Source: JAGOFO01 sp964522105 (GTDB lineage: Bacteria; Myxococcota_A; UBA9042; DTJE01). Taken from it: a stretch of 64,000 bases of DNA. The position numbers and the translations under genes are program-made. Positions 9,601-17,229 of the stretch are shown in pieces. How positions within the stretch are numbered: the stretch's first letter is position 1; each line of letters starts with the position of its first letter. Under the pieces are notes generated by a model. It saw only the letters and a program-made list of their open reading frames with translations, was not told the origin of the DNA and made no database searches. The DNA lies in the NCBI GenBank assembly GCA_964522105.1, contig CAZFVA010000006.1:62001-126000 (forward strand). Reading direction: 5' to 3'.

Positions 9601-9839
9601 TTCTGCAGAATCCGTCTGACAACCCAGGGGCGCAGCGGCTCGACATACGTCGCGTCGCACAGATCAGGTTCAGTCATGACGGTCGCAGGATTCGGGTTCA
9701 GCAGAACGACGCGCAGACCTTCTTCCTTCAGTGCCCGAACAGCCTGAACGCCGGAATAGTCGAATTCGCAGGCCTGCCCGATGACGATGGGGCCGGAGCC
9801 GATAAGAAGAACTGTCTTTAATGATGGATCACGTGGCAT
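6651..9839 (-). CDS. carB: Carbamoyl-phosphate synthase large subunit
   Basis: This is the synthetase subunit (1062 residues), which makes carbamoyl phosphate from bicarbonate, ATP and ammonia for pyrimidine and arginine synthesis. It has the two homologous halves, each with an ATP-grasp domain. GSGPIVIGQACEFDYSG opens the first half and GSGPNRIGQG the second. The C-terminal MGS-like allosteric domain follows from about residue 930. I chose ATG 9839, not an upstream in-frame codon at 9920, because the strong SD AAGGAG lies 7 nt before it and it matches the usual N-terminus. It overlaps the end of carA by 11 bp, so the two are translationally coupled. Confidence 0.97.
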   Translation of the reverse strand: MPRDPSLKTVLLIGSGPIVIGQACEFDYSGVQAVRALKEEGLRVVLLNPNPATVMTEPDLCDATYVEPLRPWVVRRILQKEQIDGVLTTLGGQTALNLAIECHERGIWQEFGVKLLGANVDAIRMAEDREEFRQAMDSIGLPCSRGCMVKNLEDGMKAVREIGLPVILRPSFTLGGEGGGIAETEDEARQIIELGLRASPVGSIQIEESLIGWKEFELEVIRDKADNGIMICSIENVDPMGVHTGDSVTVAPAQTLTDKELQTLRDWSLKILRRIGVDTGGSNVQFALHPETGRLIVVEMNPRVSRSSALASKATGYPIARVATLLALGYTLDELPNRITGTTVAAFEPSLDYVCVKIPRWAFEKFPGLDPKLTTRMQSIGEAMALGRTFTEALGKALRSIEKGAPRILGNFAGLSDNELVTKLTDTSPDRLLLIAEALRRGWPQTAVSRITGWDPWFLSQIRLIVGTMTRISSFNGCDKLPASLYGLAKSHGIGDAEIAAATGLDLRTLSAGCPEPGYRGVDTCAGEFQAATPYFYSAHGTESEGCGLGNDAVIILGSGPNRIGQGLEFDTCCVSAVSGLRDEGLKPILYNCNPETVSTDFDTADRLYFEPVTEEDVLAVCRREKPRGVIVGLGGQTPLKVAARLHAEGVPILGTQPAGIALAEDRKAFAALCERLNVRVPESRTSLNIKDALAAAADLGFPLMLRPSFVLGGEGMAIVWNQEDLLAKLGSAIRVTEESPLLLDRFLEDAVEIDLDVITDGTDVHPCGFLEHVEPAGIHSGDSIQVYPPQRISQAEQDEMLGIALNLAREIGAVGLMNLQFARCDGKLYLLEVNPRASRTIPFLHKASGAPWARHAARVMAGRKLGDLNLPMPDARGRVWVKAPVFPFARFGIDPVLGPEMRSTGEVMGSGPTLGLALVKALRAAGCKLSETGAVFVSLNRRDKERSRAVELAETLKEMNMDVYATEGTADFLGKHGVNAHRVAKLGEGRRDAIAMLRDAGISLVLNTPRGGKGRTDAATIRVAANENGVACITTLEGSLAALRGVKALRESAVDIAALQD

Positions 9840-11052
9840 CGGTGATCTCCTTGCCGGCATTGCGACGGGCGCTGTCCGAACGGCCGCGAATCTGGTCAGC
9901 GGCTTCCATGTTTTCAACAAATCTGTCGAACAGCGTCAGTGCGTCACGCGGTCCGGGGCTGGCTTCAGGATGAAACTGGACGCTGAATACCGGCCGGTCG
10001 CGAAGCTTCATGCCTTCGATAGTCTGGTCATGCAGCGAAATGTGTGTGATTTCAAGGTCCTGCGGCAGTCCATCCGGGTTGACTGCGAAGCCGTGATTCT
10101 GGCTGGTGATCCATACGCGACCCGACTTGACGTTCTTTACCGGGTGATTGGTGCCGCGATGCCCGAAAGGCAGCTTCATCGTGTGTGCACCGAGCGCCAG
10201 CGCAAGTATTTGATGACCAAGGCAGATCCCGAAGATTGGCAGGTCGCGCTCCTTCAGCAGGCGCTGAACTGTCGCGATGCCGGCGCTTACCATTGCCGGG
10301 TTGCCGGGGCCGTTAGACAGAAACACGCCGTCCGGGTCAAAGTCCAGGATATCCCTGGCATCTGTGTTTGATGGAAATACCGTGACGTGACATCCGCGCC
10401 AGGCAAGATTTCTGACGATGTTGCGCTTGATGCCGTAGTCGATTGCGGCGACACGGAACGCCCGCGCGCACTTTCTGACCGGAATCGGCGGGGTTTCCAT
10501 GCTTTCCAGAACAAAAGGCTCGGGGGATTCAACGGTCACCCGTTTCGTCAGGTCAACTGCATCAATCCCTGCGTACGACGCCAGTTGAGGCCTGATGACT
10601 TCCGGCGGCGTCCCGTCCGTAACGACAGCCGCCTTCATCGCGCCATTGGTGCGAAGGTGAATGACCAGGGCGCGGGTGTCGACGCCTTCCAGCCCCGGCA
10701 CCTCGTTGGCCCGCAGCATGTCCTGAAGCGTGCCCCGGGCGCGCCAGTTGCTGTGTAACCTGCTGTAACTTGTAACAATAAACCCTGCCAGATGAAGCTT
10801 CCTGCTTTCAACGTCTTCAGGGTTGACCCCGTAATTCCCGACATGGGGAACGGTAAGGGTCAGAATCTGTCCGCAGTACGAGGGGTCCGAAAGGGCCTCC
10901 TGATACCCGACCATGCCGGTGGAAAAGACCGCTTCACCGAACCGAACGCCGCGCCATCCGAAGGGCAGACCGTTAAAAACGGTGCCGTCTTCAAGCAAAA
11001 GATATCCGGTATTGGTCCAGGGAAGTGGAGACTGAATGGTGCTTGATTCCAA
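9829..11052 (-). CDS. carA: Carbamoyl-phosphate synthase small (glutaminase) subunit
   Basis: This 407-residue glutamine amidotransferase subunit hydrolyses glutamine and channels ammonia to CarB. The N-terminal CPSase domain (GYLLLEDGTVF...) is followed by a class I glutaminase domain with the nucleophile Cys in GICLGHQ and the His/Glu pair in FHPEASPGP. The start is a TTG at 11052 preceded by AAAGGA at 6 nt; no suitable ATG is available nearby. It is the first gene of a carA-carB-phosphoesterase unit and has a good promoter upstream. Confidence 0.97.
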   Translation of the reverse strand: MESSTIQSPLPWTNTGYLLLEDGTVFNGLPFGWRGVRFGEAVFSTGMVGYQEALSDPSYCGQILTLTVPHVGNYGVNPEDVESRKLHLAGFIVTSYSRLHSNWRARGTLQDMLRANEVPGLEGVDTRALVIHLRTNGAMKAAVVTDGTPPEVIRPQLASYAGIDAVDLTKRVTVESPEPFVLESMETPPIPVRKCARAFRVAAIDYGIKRNIVRNLAWRGCHVTVFPSNTDARDILDFDPDGVFLSNGPGNPAMVSAGIATVQRLLKERDLPIFGICLGHQILALALGAHTMKLPFGHRGTNHPVKNVKSGRVWITSQNHGFAVNPDGLPQDLEITHISLHDQTIEGMKLRDRPVFSVQFHPEASPGPRDALTLFDRFVENMEAADQIRGRSDSARRNAGKEITDAT

Positions 11053-11101
11053 GGTCGATCCTTTACGTCAAAAAGGAGACATTATGGGTCGCGGTCGGGC
11101 A

Positions 11102-11131
11102 AAAATAGGCGATTTTGGCCGCCTTTGTCAA
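11102..11131 (-). promoter_or_regulatory. Sigma-70 promoter of carAB
   Basis: On the minus strand TTGACA and TATTTT are separated by 18 nt, about 50 nt upstream of the carA start codon. Confidence 0.65.
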
Positions 11132-11201
11132 TCGTTGAATTGTTATCTTTCCAAGATCAAAGGGTTGCAGTTCCGGGGGTGTTTTCGGATGGTGGCGACT
11201 G

Positions 11202-12782
11202 TTACTTTGCAGGTGTTGCCGAGCAGACGGCCGGGGCTTCAATCTTACATATTTCTTCTTCTGGAACAGGGGTGCCGGCCAGTCTGGCGCGGATCCAGTC
11301 GAATTGTTCAGGCATTGACCAGAGCGCAGCCTGGGTGTGGCCTGCGCCCTGACATTCCATATGGTCGATCTGGAACCCGAGGCCGCACAGCGTCGTGATG
11401 TTGGCGGTCTGGCTCGGCGTGTCGACCAGATCGTCGGTTTCGCCGTACACGATCAGCGTTGGAATCTGGCGCAGTACGGGCACAGTCGTGGTGGCAAGGC
11501 TGTTTTCCTGGTAGTAGCACTTCCAGGGGCCGATGTCGTCCCAGCGCTTATCGACGGCGGCATTTACGAAATCAATATTGAACAGCATATCGAGCGTCGC
11601 CGTGTCGAGATCGACTTTCAAATCAACCTCGCATTTATCTTCTGGAAACAAATAGGTTCCTGCATTATCAGCAAAATAGTACGGGTCCGTATTCGTGAAA
11701 GCGTCTTCCAGGTCTGACGTTTCGCCGTACCAGAAGTGCATCGTTACGGCGCTGGACGCAAAAAGACCTGTGGAGTCGTTAATGCTGCCCAGTGCAATAT
11801 TCATAAGTGACATAAGATCAGTTGGCGGGACAAGCGCCACGACTGCCGGAACTTCGAATTCCGGGACATAATAGGGAGCCCATAAGCCGGTAAACAGGAC
11901 GGCATGTCCGCCCTGAGAGGCTCCCCACAGTGAAACTTTGTTTGATGCCGGTGGATGGTTTTCCAGGCTTTCCATCAGTTGAAGCCCGCCCCTTACTGCA
12001 TCCCAGGCCCCGATTGCGGTCTGCTCGCCGACCAGATATCCGTGCTTGACGGTTGAACCACCGCCGAAACTGTTCATTCCAATGTAGTCCGGTGCCACGA
12101 CGATGAAGCCAAGTGAAGCGACAGCGGCCGGTAATGCGCCATCTTCCATCCATTTGTCCTGATTGCTCGGGGCGCATGGGTCAGAAAAACCTGTAGTTCC
12201 GTGTTCGTAAAGAATGATTGGCAGATCTTCGGTAAATGGCAGCACGTCAACCGGCCAGGCAATAATTCCGGTCGCTTCAACCTGCTGGCCGCGATCCTGC
12301 GTTGTGTATCTGAATCTGTACGATGTGCTGCCGTAAACCACCGGACCCATGGCGGTAAACCCGGCGCCTTCAAGCAGGGCATTGATGGCGTCTGCTTCAA
12401 AGGTGTACATGAATTCTGAACTTACAATCTGCCCCACCTGATCGCGGCTGATAAAACCATATGAAGGCATTCCACACAGGCCGTGCGGCGGGATCGGTGG
12501 TTCGACAACGTCGGCGACGTCGCTGCCGGTATCGGAATCCGTTGAAATATCAACAGGTTCAATTTCGTCGAGGTTTGTGCCGTCCAGAGGTTCGGGCCTG
12601 TCGGCCGTTGTGTCGGCAAGAGCGTCACCCGGGATGTTCCCGTCAGCAATGGCGTCCTGTGCGACATCGGCGTTGGCATCCGATCCAGTGTCCGTGTTGC
12701 TGTTGGATGTTGAACACCCGGCAATCATCAAACCTACAAGAATTGCTGAAACGCCGGTGAAAACGAAGCTTCTGGTGGTCAT
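11202..12782 (-). CDS. Tethered alpha/beta-hydrolase (secretory lipase-like) lipoprotein
   Basis: This 526-residue lipoprotein has lipobox MIAGC (Cys23). An Asp/Thr/Val-rich tether of about 60-70 residues follows, then an alpha/beta-hydrolase domain. The nucleophile elbow is WGASQGGHA (GxSxG with Ser), and LYEHGTTG is the likely oxyanion-hole region. The layout resembles the secretory lipase/prolyl oligopeptidase-like hydrolases, but the substrate is unknown. I chose ATG 12782 because GAGGAG lies just upstream and the signal peptide starts there; the frame is open further upstream without a signal. It diverges from the SUMF1 lipoprotein gene. Confidence 0.82.
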   Translation of the reverse strand: MTTRSFVFTGVSAILVGLMIAGCSTSNSNTDTGSDANADVAQDAIADGNIPGDALADTTADRPEPLDGTNLDEIEPVDISTDSDTGSDVADVVEPPIPPHGLCGMPSYGFISRDQVGQIVSSEFMYTFEADAINALLEGAGFTAMGPVVYGSTSYRFRYTTQDRGQQVEATGIIAWPVDVLPFTEDLPIILYEHGTTGFSDPCAPSNQDKWMEDGALPAAVASLGFIVVAPDYIGMNSFGGGSTVKHGYLVGEQTAIGAWDAVRGGLQLMESLENHPPASNKVSLWGASQGGHAVLFTGLWAPYYVPEFEVPAVVALVPPTDLMSLMNIALGSINDSTGLFASSAVTMHFWYGETSDLEDAFTNTDPYYFADNAGTYLFPEDKCEVDLKVDLDTATLDMLFNIDFVNAAVDKRWDDIGPWKCYYQENSLATTTVPVLRQIPTLIVYGETDDLVDTPSQTANITTLCGLGFQIDHMECQGAGHTQAALWSMPEQFDWIRARLAGTPVPEEEICKIEAPAVCSATPAK

Positions 12783-12925
12783 CGGTTTGCTCCTCGCTGA
12801 ATTACCCGACCTGGTTAGAATTTGACGCAGGCCGGAGTAGCCGAATTCTGTAACAACCGATGCTGTTTTGCAATTGACATTACGTACCATGTGACGGGGT
12901 TGATCCCGATTATCCCCGTCCTCTA

Positions 12926-12954
12926 TTGACACTGGATGTCGCGCTTTCTAGACT
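12926..12954 (+). promoter_or_regulatory. Sigma-70 promoter of the SUMF1 lipoprotein gene
   Basis: TTGACA and TAGACT are separated by 17 nt, with the start codon 35 nt further on. Confidence 0.6.
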
Positions 12955-12989
12955 TGCCTGCTGGTTTTGCCGCATGTGGAGTCTGCTTT

Positions 12990-13961
12990 ATGAACAAATT
13001 GATATTCCCGATTTTGTTTGCATTATCTGTTGCCGGTTGCGTGTTCATGTCGGCATGTGCCCCGGCTGAAGTGACCCCCGAAGTCTGTGAACCCGCGCCG
13101 GAGTGTGTCCCCGATTGTACCAACAACGCATGCGGTGACGACGGGTGTGGCTGTTCATGCGGCGTGTGTGGCGACGGTTTCAAGTGCCGTGACACCCAGT
13201 GCGTCTGCGCAGTCTGCGGTGGCGAATGCGGGGAATGTCCAGATATTGAATGGATGCCGGTTACCGAAGGTTCGTTCATGCAGGGCTGTGAAGTTACCGA
13301 TCCCGAAAGGATATCAAGGGATTGTGCCGATGATGAACTGCCCCGTCACAAGGTCACCTTGTCTTCGTTCAATGTCGCCAGGTTCGAGACTACGGTTGAC
13401 CTGTTTAAGGCCTGTGTCGCCACCGGCGCATGTCTGGAACCTGTCAGTAACCTGCCTGGTTGCAATCTGAAGAAGACTGAACTCGGTCAGCATCCGGTCA
13501 ACTGCGTCGTGTGGGATGACGCAGTTGATTTCTGTATGTGGGCCGGTGGCCGTCTGGGGTCCGAGTCTGAATGGGAGTATGCAGCGCGCGGAACCGACAA
13601 CCGCCTGTATCCATGGGGAAATGCCTATCCGTCATGCACCACGGCGTGGAGTGCCATTGATGACTGTGCGCAGCGCAGGACGTGGCCGGTCGGTATGGTA
13701 CCTGATGGTGCGTCGCCTTTCGGGATTGAAGACATGGCCGGAAACGTGTCCGAGTGGGTTGCCGACCCGTGTCATCCTTTGAACTACAACGGCGCTCCAA
13801 CTGACGGATCTGTATGGGAAAAAGATCCTCCGGGTGGATGCCGTGTTCACCGTGGTGGCGGGTACGGTGGCGGTAAGGAGCAAATTACGACCAGGAACCG
13901 CAACATCAGTAATTCAATGAACACCCCGCAACCGGATCTTGGAATTCGTTGTTTCAAGTAG
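12990..13961 (+). CDS. Cysteine-rich SUMF1-domain lipoprotein
   Basis: The 323-residue protein has a lipoprotein signal with two possible lipobox cysteines (VAGC, Cys17; MSAC, Cys23). A compact cysteine-rich stalk covers about residues 30-85, and a formylglycine-generating-enzyme-like SUMF1 domain follows. Recognisable core motifs are WMPVTEGSF, GGRLGSESEWEYAARG, PWGNAYPSC, DMAGNVSEWV and HRGGGY. The two copper-binding cysteines expected just after RGGSY in true FGE are absent (GGGKEQITTR there), so it is probably a binding domain or an unrelated enzyme, not a sulfatase-activating oxidase. I chose ATG 12990 over an in-frame codon at 12936 because the signal peptide starts there and GGAG precedes it. 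Confidence 0.85.
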   Translation: MNKLIFPILFALSVAGCVFMSACAPAEVTPEVCEPAPECVPDCTNNACGDDGCGCSCGVCGDGFKCRDTQCVCAVCGGECGECPDIEWMPVTEGSFMQGCEVTDPERISRDCADDELPRHKVTLSSFNVARFETTVDLFKACVATGACLEPVSNLPGCNLKKTELGQHPVNCVVWDDAVDFCMWAGGRLGSESEWEYAARGTDNRLYPWGNAYPSCTTAWSAIDDCAQRRTWPVGMVPDGASPFGIEDMAGNVSEWVADPCHPLNYNGAPTDGSVWEKDPPGGCRVHRGGGYGGGKEQITTRNRNISNSMNTPQPDLGIRCFK

Positions 13962-13972
13962 TGTTTCGACTG

Positions 13973-14001
13973 TTGCACACATCTTCCGGTGGCCCTACAA
14001 T
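13973..14001 (+). promoter_or_regulatory. Sigma-70 promoter of the beta-helix lipoprotein gene
   Basis: TTGCAC and TACAAT are separated by 17 nt, 49 nt before the ATG at 14051. Confidence 0.6.
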
Positions 14002-14050
14002 TTAACGCGTGACGTCAATCACATTTTCAAATCGGTATGGGGGGCGCGGA

Positions 14051-17000
14051 ATGAAGCGGCTTATCGGCCTTATCCTTATAAGCACTGTAGTTTTCGCTGG
14101 TTGCACAAGTTTTCAAACCGCATCGGATTCCAATGGATCTGATGAAGACGGTTTTGTCGGTGTCGATGTCATTTATGACAACGGACAGGGCGATGCCAAT
14201 ACCGGCTTTGATGCGCGCGATGTTAATGCGGGCGATGCTGTTGATGTGAGTGTTCAGGACGTAAAGTCGGATTCAAGCGACACCGCTAATAATCCCGACG
14301 GGACCGATGTCAGTGTCGACGATGACGGGCCTGATGCTGGTGATGCTTCCGGTGACACAGCGGCTGATGTTGATGTGATTACCGGTTCTCTGTATTACCG
14401 TGACAACGTTAACGCGGGCCATGTGGCTGCCGGCAGCGAAGTCCAGTATTCAACGATTGTACAGAATGTTTCCAACGTACCGGTCTCGGTCGGTCCTGTT
14501 GTTTTTGCAGGTGGCGCGTGTCAGTGGCTGTCTGTGAATCCGGTCGAGGTTCGCGAACTTCAGCCCGATGAAAGTGTTGAAATCAGCGGTCTGCTCAGCC
14601 CTGATGCGGCGGCGGCGGCCGGTCCGTGCGTCGGGACGCTTGTCCTGACCACAAGTCTTGTGGAATTGCCCGAGGTCGAAATCAATGTCACCGGTCAGGT
14701 TACCAGACCGTCGATTTCTGTGTTTCCTTCCGTAGCAGATTTGCAGCTTGTGAACGCCCTTCCAGGGTGTCATTCCGTGACGACGTTGAACATTGAAAAC
14801 ACCGGCGAAGGGCCGATGTGGATTAATGCAATTTCGTTTACCGGCCCCCCTGGCCTGGAGATTACGTTGTCCGGTGTTCCCGCCACATTGCCGGTTTCTC
14901 TGGCGGCTGGTGGCGGCCTTACAAACATTCAGCTTTCATTCAATTTTGATCCGGCAACTGTTGGTGATTACACAGGTATTCTTTACGTTACTACCGATGC
15001 GCTGAATACGTCGGTTCTGGAAATTCCTGTGTCCGGTTCGTCTCGTGAGTGCGGGGCCGGGACACATCAGTGTTCATGCACCTGTTTTGCCGCTAATTCG
15101 GTCGATGCCTGCGGGACCAGTTGCGTGCCGTGCGAACCTGCAATCCCCGGCGGGCAGCCTGCCTGCATTCCTTCCGGCGATTCGTATGCATGTGACACAG
15201 GTTGTGGCGCAGGTTTTCATGCGTGTGGCCCGTCCTGTAAAGCTGATGACGATCCGAATGCGTGCGGTGCCGCGTGTACTCTCTGTTTTGCCCGCGCAAA
15301 TTCAACCAGAGCGTGCGTTGACGGCCTTTGCGCTTTAAATTGCAACGATGGTTATGATGATTGTAATGGCGGCTACAACAATGGCTGCGAAACATCCTTG
15401 AATCTGCCGTCCAGTTGCGGCGAGTGCGGTCGTCAGTGTACGGCGCCGCTGCACGGAATTCCGACGTGCACCAACATGGAATGTACATTTGGCTGCGTGT
15501 CCGGGTATCACCCTGACGGCGCCGTCTGTGTGGTCAATAATATTGACAGTTGCTGTGGTGACAACGGGGTCGATGGGGCCTGCGTCAACTGCGCTTTCAT
15601 GACCAATCCGATGCCGTCAAACACTACCGGGACATGCATCGGCCTTATTGATTTCAACTGTGAAATGATCTGTCAGGACGGCTGGTTCAGCACGTCCGGA
15701 GGCATAAACGACGGCTGCGAATGTCACTTTGTGTCCAATTTTGATCAGCCCGGCAACGGCATTGATGAAGATTGCGACGGTAACGATGGCGAGCCTGATC
15801 TGGCCTTTTACGTCAGTACAACAGGCAGTGATGGGGCCGACGGAAGCAGGGCCGCGCCGTTTAGAACTATCCAGAAAGGTATCAACATGGCGAAGGCTGC
15901 TTTTGTGAAGAAGCGGGTCTTTATCGCCGCCGGTACTTATCAGGAAAATCTGGTAGTTGACGGGCCGATTTCGCTGCTGGGCGGTTTCTCGACCGACGGT
16001 AACTGGACGTTCTCGGCGTCAAATACAACCACACTGGTGGCGCTGGCCATAGTGGATGGCCGCATTATGGCCATCGACGGTTCCAATATGACGACCGAAA
16101 CGTGGATATCCGGGCTGAACATTGTGGCCGGGGCTTCCAATCAATCGGATAACGGCGCGGACGTTTACGGGATCAAGTGTTCCAACTGTGCCGGTCTTGG
16201 CATTGTAAACGTCAATATTCAGGCCGGTCCCGGTGGAAATCACGTCGCGACAGCGGCAGCGCCAGCCGGGGCTGCGGGCGGCAATGGCGGGGCTGGCGGG
16301 TACTACGTTACCCCTGGAACGGCAGGGGCATCAGCTTGCGGTCGCGAAGGCGGGGTAGGCGGCACCGGCGGTTATTATTTCACCTCCGGATATAAGGGTT
16401 TTGATGGTCTGATTGTTGGCGCGGGCGGTGGTGCCGGCGGTTTAGGCGGCTGGTATGACAATGCTGATGATGGTGGCGCCGGTGCGTCATGTTCGGTCGT
16501 CGGAGGTGATTCTGACGGTGCGAAGACGATTGGAGCAGCAGCTGGTGGCTACTGGGTCGGAACCGCAGGAACACCAGGGGTTGCCGGCTGTTCCGGTCAT
16601 GGCGGCGGCGGCGGCGGTGGCGGTTCCGGTTATGACAGCGGTGATTATTACGAAGATGGCGGTGGCGGAGGCGGCGGTGGCGCTGGTGGCTGCGGTGGTC
16701 CAAGTGGCCCTGGCGGCAAGGCTGGCGGCGCATCGCTCGGTATTTTCCTTGATAGCTCGACCGGCGCAACCGTGGTGGATTGTGTAATTTCGGCCGCCAA
16801 CGCCGGTAACGGCGCAATCGGTGGACAGGGCGGGGCCGGTGGTGCAGGTGGTAACGGTGGTGTTGGCAATCAGGGCACTGCCGGTTGGTCGGGTGATGGT
16901 GGACGTGGTGGCTCGGGTTCTGGCGCCGGTTATGGCGGCGGCGGGGCCGGCGGCGTTTCGTTCGCTGTATACACGTCGAACACGGTGCTGACACTTCCTG

Positions 17001-17095
17001 GTTCAAATATTCTTTCCCACGGCGAACCCGGTGTCGGTGGTTCAACGAAGGGTACCAAGAACGCCGTGGACGGCGTTTCCGGCGACTTCAACTAG
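14051..17095 (+). CDS. Large modular lipoprotein: Ig-like, Cys-rich, MopE motif, beta-helix, Gly-rich end
   Basis: The protein has 1014 residues and lipobox VFAGC (Cys18). Modules in order are an Asp-rich tether to about residue 110, two ASH/Hydin-type Ig-like domains (the second ends near TSVLEIPVSG), a cysteine-rich stretch with EGF/Dickkopf-like spacing, and a MopE-type metal-binding motif NGIDEDCDGND near residue 570. A DUF1565-like parallel beta-helix follows, opening with FYVSTTGSDG and APFRTIQKG. The last ~270 residues are dominated by GG, GGAGG and GGGG runs. The architecture suggests a surface-displayed adhesin or matrix protein. I chose ATG 14051 because the signal peptide begins there. 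Its C-terminus shows no MYXO-CTERM-type sorting tail. Confidence 0.8.
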   Translation: MKRLIGLILISTVVFAGCTSFQTASDSNGSDEDGFVGVDVIYDNGQGDANTGFDARDVNAGDAVDVSVQDVKSDSSDTANNPDGTDVSVDDDGPDAGDASGDTAADVDVITGSLYYRDNVNAGHVAAGSEVQYSTIVQNVSNVPVSVGPVVFAGGACQWLSVNPVEVRELQPDESVEISGLLSPDAAAAAGPCVGTLVLTTSLVELPEVEINVTGQVTRPSISVFPSVADLQLVNALPGCHSVTTLNIENTGEGPMWINAISFTGPPGLEITLSGVPATLPVSLAAGGGLTNIQLSFNFDPATVGDYTGILYVTTDALNTSVLEIPVSGSSRECGAGTHQCSCTCFAANSVDACGTSCVPCEPAIPGGQPACIPSGDSYACDTGCGAGFHACGPSCKADDDPNACGAACTLCFARANSTRACVDGLCALNCNDGYDDCNGGYNNGCETSLNLPSSCGECGRQCTAPLHGIPTCTNMECTFGCVSGYHPDGAVCVVNNIDSCCGDNGVDGACVNCAFMTNPMPSNTTGTCIGLIDFNCEMICQDGWFSTSGGINDGCECHFVSNFDQPGNGIDEDCDGNDGEPDLAFYVSTTGSDGADGSRAAPFRTIQKGINMAKAAFVKKRVFIAAGTYQENLVVDGPISLLGGFSTDGNWTFSASNTTTLVALAIVDGRIMAIDGSNMTTETWISGLNIVAGASNQSDNGADVYGIKCSNCAGLGIVNVNIQAGPGGNHVATAAAPAGAAGGNGGAGGYYVTPGTAGASACGREGGVGGTGGYYFTSGYKGFDGLIVGAGGGAGGLGGWYDNADDGGAGASCSVVGGDSDGAKTIGAAAGGYWVGTAGTPGVAGCSGHGGGGGGGGSGYDSGDYYEDGGGGGGGGAGGCGGPSGPGGKAGGASLGIFLDSSTGATVVDCVISAANAGNGAIGGQGGAGGAGGNGGVGNQGTAGWSGDGGRGGSGSGAGYGGGGAGGVSFAVYTSNTVLTLPGSNILSHGEPGVGGSTKGTKNAVDGVSGDFN
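16250..17050 (+). repeat. Glycine-codon-rich tract inside the modular lipoprotein
   Basis: Dense GGC/GGT/GGA codons encode irregular Gly-Gly-x and Gly-Ala-Gly-Gly stretches. The pattern opens long spurious reading frames on the opposite strand and may cause slippage or assembly trouble. Confidence 0.7.
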
Positions 17096-17111
17096 ATTTA
17101 TCATCTGATTT

Positions 17112-17127
17112 TGTGAATTATTTCACA
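17112..17127. promoter_or_regulatory. CRP-type operator (TGTGA-N6-TCACA)
   Basis: The site is a perfect consensus CRP half-site pair, TGTGA ATTATT TCACA. Its centre is about 53 nt upstream of the start site predicted from the TTGCCA/TAGTAT promoter, a position usable by CRP/FNR-family activators. No U-run follows, so it is a poor terminator for the gene before it. Confidence 0.55.
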
Positions 17128-17136
17128 CTTTGGGTG

Positions 17137-17166
17137 TTGCCACACACCTTTGCGGGACGGTAGTAT
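17137..17166 (+). promoter_or_regulatory. Sigma-70 promoter of the P5C dehydrogenase gene
   Basis: TTGCCA and TAGTAT are separated by 18 nt, with the ATG about 64 nt downstream of the -10. Confidence 0.5.
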
Positions 17167-17229
17167 CAGTCGGTTTATGTGTCGGGCAAACGCCCGGTCC
17201 TGATATGAATACTCTTACCAGAGGCCATC

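Noticed and set aside
9840..9920. 27-residue N-terminal extension of CarB
   Set aside because: It would overlap carA by 92 bp and lacks a ribosome-binding site, while ATG 9839 has AAGGAG and the normal CarB N-terminus.
16380..17045. 221-codon minus-strand frame rich in Arg and His
   Set aside because: It mirrors the glycine-codon tract of the beta-helix lipoprotein; GGC/GGT repeats read antisense as Arg/His/Pro-type codons.
16250..17050. Mycobacterial PE_PGRS-type protein
   Set aside because: Only the glycine richness is shared; there is no PE domain, and the N-terminus is a Gram-negative lipoprotein.
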